From positions 24,854 to 88,853 of the forward strand of contig JBBRRB010000027.1 in NCBI GenBank assembly GCA_038225555.1: a DNA stretch of 64,000 bases. Direction: 5' to 3'. This document shows positions 35,593 to 44,924 of this stretch, piece after piece. The DNA is from JANXQZ01 sp038225555 (lineage in GTDB: Bacteria > Acidobacteriota > Terriglobia > Bryobacterales > Bryobacteraceae). The position numbers and the translations under genes are program-made. The notes beneath the pieces were generated by a model. The model was not told where the DNA came from, ran no database searches, and saw nothing but the letters and a program-made list of their open reading frames with translations. The first letter of the stretch is position 1, and every line of letters starts with the position of its first letter.

Positions 35593-36354
35593 ATGCGTCT
35601 GAAAGATAAAGTAGCTATTGTGACCGGAGTCGGTGCCGGAATCGGGGAAGCCATCGCGCTGCGCTTCGCCGAGGAAGGCGCCAAACAGATCCTCAACGAT
35701 CTGAATGAAAGAAATGCCCAGGCCGTCCTTGAGAAGGTGCGCGCGAAGGGCGGCCAAGCTGAACTCGTAGTGGGCGACATCTCCCAGGAGGGCACCGGCC
35801 AAGCTCTCGCCACCGCCGCCATCAAACATTTCGGGCGCATAGACATTGTGGTGAACAACGCCGCGGATTTTACCCAGGTCAGCGTGGAAGACGCTACGGT
35901 GGAGCAGTGGCGCAAGGTGCTGGGAGTCAACGTGGTCGGTACGGCGCTGGTTTCGAAACATGCGATTCCGCACCTGAAGAAGAACGGCGGGTCGATTGTG
36001 AACATCGCTTCCATGAGCGGATTTATTGCGCAGCCGAATTTCGCGACGTACAACTCGAGCAAGGGCGCGCAGATTCAAATGACTAAGTGCATGGCGCTCG
36101 ACTTGGCGCCTTGGAATATTCGCGTAAATGCCGTCTGCCCGGGCTGCATCGTCACCAGCGCGTCTTTCCGCGAAATCGAGCGCATGGGACTGACTTTCGA
36201 GCAATGGCGAGACGAGATGGCACCGCTGCACTTGCTAAACAGGCTTGGCGAGGTGAACGAAGTCGCCAACCCCGTGCTTTTCCTGGCGTCCGACGAGGCT
36301 TCGTTCATCACCGGCACCACCTTGATGGTGGACGGCGGTTACACGGCTCGCTGA
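35593..36354 (+). CDS. short-chain dehydrogenase/reductase
   Basis: About 253 residues from ATG 35593; a start at 35569 would overlap msrA. The fold markers are TGVGAGIG, NNAADF, catalytic Ser in NIASMSGFIAQ, and Y-x-x-x-K in YNSSKGAQI. PCPGCIVT-like VCPGCIVTSASF and GTTLMVDGGYTAR close the sequence. It is a generic SDR oxidoreductase; substrate unknown. It directly follows msrA, though I see no shared pathway. Confidence 0.85.
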   Translation: MRLKDKVAIVTGVGAGIGEAIALRFAEEGAKQILNDLNERNAQAVLEKVRAKGGQAELVVGDISQEGTGQALATAAIKHFGRIDIVVNNAADFTQVSVEDATVEQWRKVLGVNVVGTALVSKHAIPHLKKNGGSIVNIASMSGFIAQPNFATYNSSKGAQIQMTKCMALDLAPWNIRVNAVCPGCIVTSASFREIERMGLTFEQWRDEMAPLHLLNRLGEVNEVANPVLFLASDEASFITGTTLMVDGGYTAR

Positions 36355-36397
36355 ACCCGGCTTGACTCTCGCTCGTCATTCGAATAACCTCTCCAGC

Positions 36398-37315
36398 ATG
36401 CGCACTCAAGTCGTATTGTTGATGTTTGCGGCCCTGTCACCCGCCTTGGCTGAACTGAAATCGGGACCACCGCTTGACTACAAAGTCGTTGAGAACTGGG
36501 CTCAACTGCCTAAGGGATGGAACTTCGGAGAATGTTCGGGCGTGGACGTCGACAAAGACGACAATGTCTGGATCTTCAATCGGGGCGCTCACCCCGTAGT
36601 GCAGTTGGATAAGAATGGCAAGCTGCTGCAGGCTTGGGCTGAAATGCCCGTGAAGTCCTCCCACGGACTCCGCGTGGATGCGGACGGCAATATCTGGACC
36701 GTGGATGTAGAGGCGCACCGCATTGTGAAATTTTCACCCAGCGGACGGGTGCTCATGATGATCGGCGGAGTCGGCGGCGCAGCAGGTAAGGAGGGAGACG
36801 CCAAGGACGCCTTCAACCGTCCGACTGACGTGACCTTCGCCCCGAATGGGGACTTCTTTGTCTCCGATGGGTATGTCAACTCGCGCGTGATCAAATTCAA
36901 TAAAGACGGCGACTATCTCACGCAATGGGGGCGCAAAGGGACTGGAGACTCTGAGTTCAATCTGGTGCATGACGTTGCGCTCGATTCCCATGGACGGCTG
37001 TATGTGGCGGACCGGAACAATCAGCGGGTTCAAATGTTCGATCAGTCGGGCAAATTTCTAGGCAAGTGGACCGATATAGGTTCGCCCTGGGGACTCTACT
37101 ATGTCGGACGTGAGAATGCGATCTACATGTGCGATGGCGTGAACGACCGCATCATTAAGCTGAACCTGGACGGGCAGGTGCTTGGAGTGTTAGGCTCGCA
37201 TGGCAAGGCGGCGGGGAAGCTCGATTTTCCGCATAACCTGGCCGTCGATAGCACGGGCGCGATTTATGTGGCGGAGATCAAGAATTGGCGGGTCCAAAAG
37301 TTCGTGAAGAGGTAG
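36398..37315 (+). CDS. secreted NHL-repeat six-bladed beta-propeller
   Basis: About 305 residues from ATG 36398 (signal MRTQVVLLMFAALSPALA). Repeated blades read as GVDVDKDDNVWIFNRG, GLRVDADGNIWTVDVEAHRIVKF, DVALDSHGRLYVADRNNQRVQMF and NLAVDSTGAIYVAEIKNWRVQKF, the NHL pattern. Such propellers occur in peptidyl-amidoglycolate lyase-like proteins and many periplasmic binding proteins; no lyase catalytic set can be confirmed. It sits between an SDR and a glycosidase-like gene. Confidence 0.82.
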   Translation: MRTQVVLLMFAALSPALAELKSGPPLDYKVVENWAQLPKGWNFGECSGVDVDKDDNVWIFNRGAHPVVQLDKNGKLLQAWAEMPVKSSHGLRVDADGNIWTVDVEAHRIVKFSPSGRVLMMIGGVGGAAGKEGDAKDAFNRPTDVTFAPNGDFFVSDGYVNSRVIKFNKDGDYLTQWGRKGTGDSEFNLVHDVALDSHGRLYVADRNNQRVQMFDQSGKFLGKWTDIGSPWGLYYVGRENAIYMCDGVNDRIIKLNLDGQVLGVLGSHGKAAGKLDFPHNLAVDSTGAIYVAEIKNWRVQKFVKR

Positions 37316-37350
37316 CGCCGCCTGCGAGCGCCCGCGCTACAGTGAGATAG

Positions 37351-39075
37351 ATGTTAGGCCGCCTGTGGCTGATCTCTTTACTGAGCCTGATCCCGCTTTG
37401 GTCGCAGTCGACTTGTGAAGGCACTCCAGCCTATTCGCCTTGCGAACTAACTTTTGAACTATCCTCGTCGGAAGCGTCCGCGCATCCCAATCCCTACGCA
37501 AGCGTAGAGCTCAGAATCGAGTTTCGTTCGCCTCGATTTCGAACCTTCATGACACCTGCTTTCTGGGATGGCGGGCGCAAGATGGTGGTACGCTTCGCGC
37601 CGACTGAGCCAGGCGAATGGATTTACCGCGTCAGCAGCAATATCGCGACCCTGGAAGGACAGCAGGGAAAATTCACCGCGGCCGAGTCGGACGCTCCGGG
37701 CTATATTCACCCTGCCAACGTGCATCATTGGGCCACCGAAAATAAGAAAGCGCACCTGTGGATGGGGTACGTCATCGATCATTTTGGAAGCATGCCAGCA
37801 GCGCAACTCGACGAAGCCCTGAACGCCGCCGAGGCGAACAAGTTCAACCATATTCGCGCGTCAATCCTGGGCAGCGGGTCAGAACAGAGCCATGCCTATA
37901 CAGCTCCTGACCAGCCGAACGTGGCGTACTTCGACGAGTTGGATAGGCGCGTTGCGAGCGTCCATAAAAAGCGGATCACAACGGATCTAATGCTCGCCGC
38001 CGATACCGACTCCCTCGCCAAACTGTTCCCGGACTGGCAGTCTCGCAAGCGCTTCGTCAGATACGTCGTGGCTCGCTACGGAGCCTTCAACATCACGTGG
38101 CAGGGAGTGGAGGAGTTCGAAGGGCACCGCGATGCCCGCTCCGTTCTAAAAGAGATCGGCCTGGCTCTGAAGGAACTCGACCCATATCAGCATCCGCGCT
38201 CCACCAACGCCAAGATTACCTCGTCTCCTTTCCTCCAGGATGGCTGGATGGATTTCGTCATCGATCATTCTTCGAACGATCAGGTGGGGGCCGTGGAGCA
38301 CCAATTTTACCCGGTTCCTTTCATCGGAGTCACAACCGCTGCGCACTTGTGGAATTCCACCATGGACGGTCAGTATCCAGTTCTGGAAGGCGCGGTGGGG
38401 AAGGAGCCCAAGCTCTGGTTCGACTTCATGAGCGATACGCGGCATTGGGAGCTCGAACCGTACTTCGATGTGGACGCCTCCCGCTGCGTTTCGCTGGAAG
38501 GGATCGAATACGTTGTGCTGGTGGAGAAGCCCGGGCCAATTGAAGTGGAGGTCGAAAAGCACGGCTACGACGTGAGCTGGTTCAACCCGCTCACCGGCGA
38601 CTCCATCGATCAGAAGAAATACAAGGGCGAGCACTATACCGGCTCCGCGCCGGATAATGCGCATCCCTGGGTGCTGCTGGTGGCGCGCGAAGGCCGGAAA
38701 GAGTCGATGCTGAAGTCCTACAAATTTGAATCTCGGATCGTTCCCGTCCAAGAGATCGAGCAGAACGTGGCCAAGGTGCCGTTCGAAATCGCGGAGCCGC
38801 CGGGCGATACTGTATCCGCCTCCAGCATCCCGAGATTCGCGGTGAAGCTGAAGCGCGAAACGCGAGCCACGCGCTCTATCATGTATCTCTGGATGGGCGA
38901 AGTTCCGGCGGATGGGCAGGGCTTTCGCGTCCTTGGGACTGGCTCGCAGGGCACCTTCCGCCTGCCGCGCGATATCGCCACGCGCTTTCCCGGCGTGCTC
39001 AGCGTACGCGTCAGCGCGCTGAATGCCAACGGCAAAGCTTACGCGGCCGACAAGGTCTATCAACTCAACCAGTGA
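37351..39075 (+). CDS. secreted DUF5060 / glycoside-hydrolase-like protein
   Basis: 574 residues. Signal peptide (MLGRLWLISLLSLIPLWSQS) followed by a DUF5060-like beta domain with the phrase MTPAFWDGGRKMVVRFAPT and EWIYRVSSN. Next comes a TIM-barrel-like segment of the apiosidase/DUF4038 type (HWATENKKAHLWMGYVIDHF, NKFNHIRASI, ITWQGVEEFEGH). A C-terminal beta domain closes it. It is expected to act on plant- or microbe-derived polysaccharide, but the catalytic acids cannot be placed. Its stop overlaps the tsaB start (GTGA), an odd partner for a secreted enzyme. Confidence 0.66.
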   Translation: MLGRLWLISLLSLIPLWSQSTCEGTPAYSPCELTFELSSSEASAHPNPYASVELRIEFRSPRFRTFMTPAFWDGGRKMVVRFAPTEPGEWIYRVSSNIATLEGQQGKFTAAESDAPGYIHPANVHHWATENKKAHLWMGYVIDHFGSMPAAQLDEALNAAEANKFNHIRASILGSGSEQSHAYTAPDQPNVAYFDELDRRVASVHKKRITTDLMLAADTDSLAKLFPDWQSRKRFVRYVVARYGAFNITWQGVEEFEGHRDARSVLKEIGLALKELDPYQHPRSTNAKITSSPFLQDGWMDFVIDHSSNDQVGAVEHQFYPVPFIGVTTAAHLWNSTMDGQYPVLEGAVGKEPKLWFDFMSDTRHWELEPYFDVDASRCVSLEGIEYVVLVEKPGPIEVEVEKHGYDVSWFNPLTGDSIDQKKYKGEHYTGSAPDNAHPWVLLVAREGRKESMLKSYKFESRIVPVQEIEQNVAKVPFEIAEPPGDTVSASSIPRFAVKLKRETRATRSIMYLWMGEVPADGQGFRVLGTGSQGTFRLPRDIATRFPGVLSVRVSALNANGKAYAADKVYQLNQ

Positions 39076-39722
39076 TCCTCGCGATCGACACCACCTCGGA
39101 GTTCGGCAGCATCGCCCTTTGCGATGGACCCGCGATGATTGCCGAGGTGCTGCTGCATTCTCCCGAGGGCTTCGGGCACATCCTCTTCGGGCAGATCGAG
39201 CGACTCCTCCTGCGAGCTGGTGTCGCTGTGAACCGCATCGACTGTTTCGCGGCCACCTCGGGACCGGGGTCGTTTACCGGCGTCCGGGTAGGGCTAACCG
39301 CGGCAAAGGGATTGGCCGAAGCCACCGGCAAGTTGGTGGTGCCGGTCTCTAACCTGCAAGCGTTGGCTGCCTGCGGCGGCGCACCACTACGCGCGACCGT
39401 TCTGGATGCGCGGCGAGGGGAAGTTTACGGGGCGGTGTACGACGAGGACTTGAACGTGGTTCTCCCCGAGGTGGTGATGAAGTTTCCGGCTTGGATCGAA
39501 ACTTTGCCAGCACGCGATCTGGAGTTCATCGCGACCGACTTCGCCCCGTTCCGTCCTTTCGTGAACGCCGAAATTCCCGTCTTAACCGCCCCCCGTGCGC
39601 TTGCCGGCGCAGTCGGGAGAATCGCCTGCCAACGCTACCAAGCCGGCTTGGCCAGCGATCCCGCGGCGATCGACGCCAACTACGTGCGACGCGCGGATGC
39701 CGAACTTTTCTGGAAAGAGTGA
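39072..39722 (+). CDS. tsaB: tRNA threonylcarbamoyladenosine biosynthesis protein TsaB
   Basis: 216 residues, GTG start overlapping the previous stop. TsaB is the scaffold partner of TsaD in making the t6A modification of ANN-decoding tRNAs. The sequence shows ILAIDTTSEFGSIALCD, EGFGHILFGQIERLL (the HS-x-x-L region), and TSGPGSFTGVRVGLTAAKGLA, which is nearly diagnostic. RRGEVYGAVYDE follows. The other t6A genes are not in the window. Confidence 0.93.
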   Translation: MILAIDTTSEFGSIALCDGPAMIAEVLLHSPEGFGHILFGQIERLLLRAGVAVNRIDCFAATSGPGSFTGVRVGLTAAKGLAEATGKLVVPVSNLQALAACGGAPLRATVLDARRGEVYGAVYDEDLNVVLPEVVMKFPAWIETLPARDLEFIATDFAPFRPFVNAEIPVLTAPRALAGAVGRIACQRYQAGLASDPAAIDANYVRRADAELFWKE

Positions 39723-39730
39723 ACCCTGGG

Positions 39731-40198
39731 CTACTTGTCCTTTTGCTGCTCCTTGGCTCGGGTCATAACTTTGCGCGCGATTTCCTGGCTGAGCGGCATC
39801 ATCTGAGTCATCATGTCCGTGGTGATTTTTGGCATCGCCTCGATCATATGCTTGCCGGAGGTCGATTCATAGAATTGGATAAGCGCCTTCACGTCGTCGG
39901 CAGAAAGGTATTTATCGTATGAGGCGCTCACGATCTCAATGATCTTGTTGAAATCGAGCTCTTTCCGAAACTCCTGGAAAAAACCCTCCGCTGACGTGCC
40001 GTTCGGTCCGGCCATAGCCTTCATGCTGGCCGCCATTTGATCGAACATCTGGTCGGCAATCTTGTCTCCGCCGGTAAGCGTCATCAGCTTGCGAATGTCT
40101 GCAAGCTTTTGGGCGTGAGCCTCATCGCTCTGGGCTGCCAGCGGCGCGACGAGCACGAACGCCAGGATCAGGGCAAGGGTCGGAAATCGGTTTCTCAT
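39731..40198 (-). CDS. secreted DUF2059-domain protein
   Basis: 155 residues with a signal peptide (RFPTLALILAFVLVAPLAAQ). The mature protein is helical: HAQKLADIRKLMTLTGGDKIADQMFDQM, then a segment ending EFYESTSGKHMIEAMPKI-like text, which is the DUF2059 pattern. Function unknown; exported DUF2059 proteins are widespread. Convergent with tsaB, nine bases after purS in the same direction. Confidence 0.75.
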   Translation of the reverse strand: MRNRFPTLALILAFVLVAPLAAQSDEAHAQKLADIRKLMTLTGGDKIADQMFDQMAASMKAMAGPNGTSAEGFFQEFRKELDFNKIIEIVSASYDKYLSADDVKALIQFYESTSGKHMIEAMPKITTDMMTQMMPLSQEIARKVMTRAKEQQKDK

Positions 40199-40207
40199 TG
40201 GAGGCTC

Positions 40208-40453
40208 CTAGTCGAGTAGTTCGATCCGATACTCTTCGATAACCGGATTGGCCAGCACTTCACGCGCGATCTGCTCGATCTCTGCTACCGCCTTCTCACG
40301 GTCCGTGCCGGGCTCGAGCATGATCTCGAAATACTTGCCTTGCCGCACGGACGTAATTGAACGATGGCCCAAGCCGACCAGAGCGGAACGGACCGTCTGA
40401 CCTTGGGGATCGAGCACCGTCTGCTTCATTAAGACGTACACGAGCGCTTTCAT
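40208..40453 (-). CDS. purS: phosphoribosylformylglycinamidine synthase subunit PurS
   Basis: 81 residues from ATG 40453. PurS is the small bridging subunit of the PurL-PurQ-PurS FGAM synthase in purine synthesis. It shows VLDPQGQTVRSALVGLGH and RQGKYFEIMLEPG, followed by ANPVIEEYRIELLD, as in the family. purL, purQ and purC are absent from the window, so purS here is isolated. Confidence 0.92.
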   Translation of the reverse strand: MKALVYVLMKQTVLDPQGQTVRSALVGLGHRSITSVRQGKYFEIMLEPGTDREKAVAEIEQIAREVLANPVIEEYRIELLD

Positions 40454-40475
40454 GGACAACTCTATTGTAGAGTGT

Positions 40476-43298
40476 CTACGGCTTCGCGACCGTTACAGTC
40501 ACCGGGTCGCTCGCTTGGCCAGTCGCTAACGACCTTACCTGCACGACGTTGATTCCAGGCCGAATCGAGGCCGGCACCTGCGCCTGAATCTGACTGCCCG
40601 ACGTTACTAGCAGCGGAGCCGCCACATCGTTGAACACTACGCAGGAACCGCCCAGCAGCGTAGGAACCGGCAGTTGGCTCGCGATCGCCGGCGTCGCCAG
40701 ATTCGTACCGCTGATGGTGACGAAGCTTCCCGGCGTGAAGCTTGCGCTTCCATTATTAGAGTTCACTACGATCTTCGAACTTGCCAGGGTCGGTTTCGTG
40801 CTACTGTTCGCCGGGGTAAGAGAAATCACGCTCAGGCCGGAAAGGGTGATCTCGTAGGCAGTGTTGGCCCCATCCGACACCAGTTGGCGAGCAGGAATAT
40901 TCACTCGAGCTGTCCCAAAAACCTCCGTGTTAGGGTTCTCCGCAGTAGCCCCAACCAGCGTTTCCCCTCCCGATTGCAAATCGAAAGATTCGAGAAGCGT
41001 CCGGGCATCGTCGCGCGTCGCTGCTCCGTTAGCTGTTCGCTGCGGAGTGGTCACGCGCAAGAAGGTGTTTTGGTCGAGAGGCGCTACTGCGGCAACATTT
41101 CTCGTGCCGGGTTCCTGAATGTTCGACGTGATCGTTGAACTCAGCACCAAATTGTTCGCCAGAAAATAGACTCCTCCGGGAGCCGCGCCCAGCACGCCGT
41201 AGTAGCCTTGAATCGGTGCATTGAAAAGCTGAGTGGAAGCGGTATAGGCGTCGTTGAGCCCGTCGAACAAATAGGCAGTGCCGGATCCATTCAGTGTCAG
41301 AATATTCTCGCCATTGGGGGTCGCCACCATTTGCACTGGCGTGGGAAGCGTATTCTGAGCCGTGTTGGCCGGGTTGACTGCAATGGAATCAGGTTGGCGC
41401 AGCACCGCTTGGCCGCCGATCACTTCCCATTGAGAAGCTTGCGCCCCGACGGCGTTGGACGTGGCCAGCAAGAATTGCAGTCCAGTCTGACCCACCGCCA
41501 TCGCTACCACATGGCTGGGCGCAATCGCCCCAGCCCGCGGGATTGCTGGAAATTGAATGTTGCCCGTCACCTGCTGGGCGTCCAGATCCACCATGCTGAT
41601 CGATTCACCGCCCGTGTTCGCCACGTACAGAGTGCTTCCGTCCAGCCCCATGGCCATCGTGTGCGGCAACTGACCGACGTCTATGGGCTTCACAAACTGC
41701 GAAGTGGCCAGATCGAATACTTCCACGCGATTGTAACCGGAGTTCGTTAGATAGAGTTTCTGCCGAGCTTGATCGAGTACGATGTCCTGAAGTCCTTCAG
41801 CGGTGGTGTTCGTGCTAACGGGCACAGGGTAGATCACGCCGCGCTGATCCGTCTGGCGATAGTTCATATAAACCTGGATCGTGTTCGGGATGTTGATCGC
41901 TTCCAGGGATCGAACATTGACGTTTAATGGAGCACCGGAATTATTTGCGGCACCAGTGTACAAGTTCGTTCCGGGCTGGCGAATTACGCCGCTGCGGCCG
42001 GGATCCATGGTGAAAGTGATGCTGGACGGAGCCGTGCCGCTGACCGCCCGGGCTTCCAGAGCCGAGCCGGGGTCAGGCACGCTGAACGTCAGCTTGCCTT
42101 GACCGATATTGTTGATCGGGAGCGAAGCTGCGGAGAGCCCCCGGTTGCAATCATCCTGCCTCAGAAAAACCGATGTCGAGGCAGGCATGATGATCGGAAA
42201 CGTATAGAGCGTCGAGAGCGGCAGCGAGACTAGGCCGGACTCCGACAAGCCCCAGGCATTCGCGCCATCCTGCGTGGCGACCATCTTCGCGACGATGCTT
42301 TCGGGCAGCTTGATTCCTAGTTGGATTGCAAGGTTACGAGGGTCGGAAATCAACAGCGTAGAGGCTTGAGGGCGCGCTGCCGGCACCACGTTCGGCGCCA
42401 CGTTGAAGGCTCCGAAGATGGTGGATCCGTCGGCTGAGAAGGCGCTGCCTCCCACATTGGTAGTCGTGTTGATGGCCGCAAGCGGAAAAGGGGCGTTGGC
42501 TGAGCTGAACTGGGCGATTACGTTCAGGGTTGTCCGATCGTACAAAGTGTAGCCAGCCATGAACTTAGACCCGTCCGGGGATATCGAGAGGATGGTCGAT
42601 TGCCCGGTCACGTAGCGGCTGTTCAACAGCGTCCCCGACTGGACTTCATACACGTAAGCGACCGTCTGGGTGTTATTATTCACGACGCTGACGCCGACGA
42701 TGAAATTACCGTCGGACGTGCGCAGGAGCTTCCCCTTGAATGTGGTGGTGGGGCGGGCCTGCACGGTCGGCAAACCTGTCGGGGTCGGCGGGGGAGGCGG
42801 GAAAGTGACGGGGATAATCTGCTGTCCCAAAGGCTGTGTTCGATCAAAAATCAGCAGAGTGTTGCTCAGATTAGCGGTGCCGCTGCCTTGAGTCGCGATC
42901 AGAGCGCGGCCGTCGGCACCCACTTCGACACCTTCCGGCTTGGCCGGGACCGCTACGCTTTGGATCAATCCGGTGCTGCGCAAATCAATGACGCTTACGG
43001 TTGAGCTGCCGTTATTCGTTACATACAAATAAGTACTATCCATCGTCATGGCCGCGGCTAGCGGGCGGGTGCCGACGGGGATCGGCGTCAGCTTCTGCTT
43101 ATTCAAATAATCGTAAACGTCGATGCGGTTGGCGCTCGAGTTCACCAGGTACAACTTGCCCCGGGACTCGTCCAGCACGATGTCGGAAGGTGTTCCGCCC
43201 AGTGAAATGACGGTTCCGAAGGTAGCGCTCGTAGTTTGTGACCAGGCTGGAATGTTGAGAATGGCGGCTAGGACCAGGACGGTAAAGATGGATTGCAA
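40476..43298 (-). CDS. large secreted beta-propeller protein with Solibacter-type C-terminal domain
   Basis: 940 residues with a signal peptide (QSIFTVLVLAAILNIPAWSQ). Two sets of YVTN-type propeller blades are seen: one at about 30-350 (DESRGKLYLVNSSANRIDVYD, TMDSTYLYVTNNGSSTVSVID) and one at about 500-760 (DQARQKLYLTNSGYNRVEVFD, GLDGSTLYVANTGGESISMVD). The last ~100 residues (FVTISGTNLATPAI, LGGSCVVFNDVAAPLLVTS, QIQAQVPASIRPGINVVQVR) match the TIGR03437 Solibacter C-terminal domain. Such proteins are a large, exported, poorly understood set in this order. Role could be envelope or extracellular binding. Confidence 0.78.
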   Translation of the reverse strand: MQSIFTVLVLAAILNIPAWSQTTSATFGTVISLGGTPSDIVLDESRGKLYLVNSSANRIDVYDYLNKQKLTPIPVGTRPLAAAMTMDSTYLYVTNNGSSTVSVIDLRSTGLIQSVAVPAKPEGVEVGADGRALIATQGSGTANLSNTLLIFDRTQPLGQQIIPVTFPPPPPTPTGLPTVQARPTTTFKGKLLRTSDGNFIVGVSVVNNNTQTVAYVYEVQSGTLLNSRYVTGQSTILSISPDGSKFMAGYTLYDRTTLNVIAQFSSANAPFPLAAINTTTNVGGSAFSADGSTIFGAFNVAPNVVPAARPQASTLLISDPRNLAIQLGIKLPESIVAKMVATQDGANAWGLSESGLVSLPLSTLYTFPIIMPASTSVFLRQDDCNRGLSAASLPINNIGQGKLTFSVPDPGSALEARAVSGTAPSSITFTMDPGRSGVIRQPGTNLYTGAANNSGAPLNVNVRSLEAINIPNTIQVYMNYRQTDQRGVIYPVPVSTNTTAEGLQDIVLDQARQKLYLTNSGYNRVEVFDLATSQFVKPIDVGQLPHTMAMGLDGSTLYVANTGGESISMVDLDAQQVTGNIQFPAIPRAGAIAPSHVVAMAVGQTGLQFLLATSNAVGAQASQWEVIGGQAVLRQPDSIAVNPANTAQNTLPTPVQMVATPNGENILTLNGSGTAYLFDGLNDAYTASTQLFNAPIQGYYGVLGAAPGGVYFLANNLVLSSTITSNIQEPGTRNVAAVAPLDQNTFLRVTTPQRTANGAATRDDARTLLESFDLQSGGETLVGATAENPNTEVFGTARVNIPARQLVSDGANTAYEITLSGLSVISLTPANSSTKPTLASSKIVVNSNNGSASFTPGSFVTISGTNLATPAIASQLPVPTLLGGSCVVFNDVAAPLLVTSGSQIQAQVPASIRPGINVVQVRSLATGQASDPVTVTVAKP

Positions 43299-43368
43299 AT
43301 AGAACCTCTGCTAAGGTAATCTTAACCCTTCAGGACACCATAAGTTCCGTCCCGGCGCAACCGTTGGG

Positions 43369-43749
43369 GTGGACGCGGGTTTAAAGCCAGTGTTAAGACT
43401 ACGCATCTGGAACCAAGCCAGGAACGCGCTGCTGGCGGACCGCGCGGATATCGCGGACACCAGCCAAAAGCGCCGGACGGGTTTGCTGAAGCATGCGGCC
43501 CTGGAGGCCGGAGAGGGCCTGTGGATCGCCCCGTGCGAGGCTGTTCACACGATGTTTATGAAGTTTCCGATTGACGTGCTGTTCCTGGATCGGAAGCGGC
43601 GGGTGTTGAAAGTTAGGGGATCGATGAAGCTCTGGCGAATGGCTATATGTTTCCGGGCGCATTCGGTGCTTGAGCTGCCAGCCGGCACGACTGACCGGAC
43701 GGGAACTGGCGTGGGGGATCAGTTGGACTTTGAGAAATATGAAGGCTAA
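43369..43749 (+). CDS. DUF192-family protein
   Basis: 126 residues from GTG 43369 (a GTG at 43390 is a shorter option). The DUF192 core is visible in RRTGLLKHAALEAGEGLWIAP, CEAVHTMFMKFPIDVLFLD, and VLELPAGTTDRTG. There is no signal peptide. The gene lies at the head of the Tad locus, and its last codons overlap the start of the TPR gene, so it is probably co-transcribed with the pilus genes; function unknown. Confidence 0.82.
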   Translation: MDAGLKPVLRLRIWNQARNALLADRADIADTSQKRRTGLLKHAALEAGEGLWIAPCEAVHTMFMKFPIDVLFLDRKRRVLKVRGSMKLWRMAICFRAHSVLELPAGTTDRTGTGVGDQLDFEKYEG

Positions 43750-44722
43750 GGTTCTTGGAAAGTTCTTAGGCTGTATTTGCGCCGGTGCAGGAGCGGTGTT
43801 TTCGTGCTCTTGTTCGCGCCAGCACGTGGCTGCGGCACGAACCACGGCCGTCGCCCAGACGATGCAGCGGCAGATCTCGAATGCAACCGATGCAGGCGAA
43901 GGCGATTACCAGACTCGGAATCTGCGCGAGCAATTGATCGCGAATCCAAATGATTTAGCTGTCCGGCTCGCGCTCGCTGACCGTTACTGGAAGGCCGGAG
44001 TGCAGGAATTGGCTCTGGAACATTACCGGTTCGCTACCGAGCGCTTTCCCAACAACCCTAAAATCGCGACGCTGCTAGCGCGCGCGCTGCGCGACTCCAA
44101 TCGACCAGCGGCAGCCATCGATTCACTGGTAAATTTTTGTAACCGAAACCCGCAACCTCCGGCTGACTTGCTATCGTTGTTAGGAATTCTGCAGGATGAC
44201 GCCGGACAATTCGCCGAAGCTGAGAGAGTGTACAAGATAGCCATCGAGCAGATGCCTGCGCGCGCGGATCTCAGGAATAATCTCGGCTATAACCTGCTCT
44301 TGCAGGGCAGGCCAACCGAAGCGGCGGAGCAACTGCACGAGGCGTTGCAGCTCGATCCGCATTCGCAGGTGGCGAACGACAATCTGGGGCTCGCGTTGCT
44401 CGCGCAATGGAAGGACGATTCGCAGCCCAAGGAAGCGCTCCTGAGATGGCAGTCAGTGAGCGACCCTGCTTCTGCCCATAACAATTTGGCGACAGTCCTG
44501 ATAGATCAGCGCCGGTATGCGCAAGCTCGCACCGAGTTGGAGATCGCGCTGAGCTATCAAAAGGACCATGCGGCGGCGCTTGAAAATTTACGACTGGTTT
44601 CCGAACTCGATGGCCGCGCCGCGTCCCCTCCGCAGCCTGGGCGAAACTCGTTCTGGAAGCGCGTCAAGACCGCATTCAAATCTCATAAGCCACCTCAGAC
44701 GGCGGAGACCGCCGCAAACTAA
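43739..44722 (+). CDS. TPR-repeat lipoprotein, TadD-like
   Basis: About 327 residues from ATG 43739, which overlaps the DUF192 stop region. The N-terminus has a lipoprotein-type signal (KVLGKFLGCICAGAGAVFSC). At least five tetratricopeptide units follow (e.g. RLALADRYWKAGVQELALEHYRFATERFP and ILQDDAGQFAEAERVYKIAIEQMP), with a proline-rich end. TadD proteins of Tad pili are TPR lipoproteins that help the secretin, and this is their expected place. Flp pilin starts 16 bases on. Confidence 0.72.
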   Translation: MKAKVLGKFLGCICAGAGAVFSCSCSRQHVAAARTTAVAQTMQRQISNATDAGEGDYQTRNLREQLIANPNDLAVRLALADRYWKAGVQELALEHYRFATERFPNNPKIATLLARALRDSNRPAAAIDSLVNFCNRNPQPPADLLSLLGILQDDAGQFAEAERVYKIAIEQMPARADLRNNLGYNLLLQGRPTEAAEQLHEALQLDPHSQVANDNLGLALLAQWKDDSQPKEALLRWQSVSDPASAHNNLATVLIDQRRYAQARTELEIALSYQKDHAAALENLRLVSELDGRAASPPQPGRNSFWKRVKTAFKSHKPPQTAETAAN

Positions 44723-44738
44723 AAGTAAAGGACACCCT

Positions 44739-44924
44739 ATGAAAAAGCTGTTCATTCGTTTTATTCGCGACGACCAAGGCCAGGATCTGGTGGAGTATGC
44801 CTTGATCGTGGCAGCCGTCGGCTTGGCCCTGATCACTACTGTGAATCAGCTCTCCGGCGCCATTGTGAGTCTGTATTCGAGCATTACTCAAGGGCTCGCC
44901 AGCATTGGCGCGTCCGGACAGTAA
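44739..44924 (+). CDS. Flp-type type IVb pilin
   Basis: 61 residues from ATG 44739, preceded by AAAGGA. A short basic leader ends in G14, followed by QDLVEYALIVAAVGLALIT: the prepilin peptidase site (G before Q15, Glu at +5, Tyr at +6) is complete. Mature Flp pilins form thin adhesive Tad pili. No gene for the prepilin peptidase (TadV/CpaA) is in the window. Longer frames through this region are read-through of the preceding gene in another frame. Confidence 0.93.
   Translation: MKKLFIRFIRDDQGQDLVEYALIVAAVGLALITTVNQLSGAIVSLYSSITQGLASIGASGQ

Noticed and set aside
38146..39063. Minus-strand open frame of 305 codons
   Set aside because: Antisense shadow of the DUF5060 gene; no protein motif.
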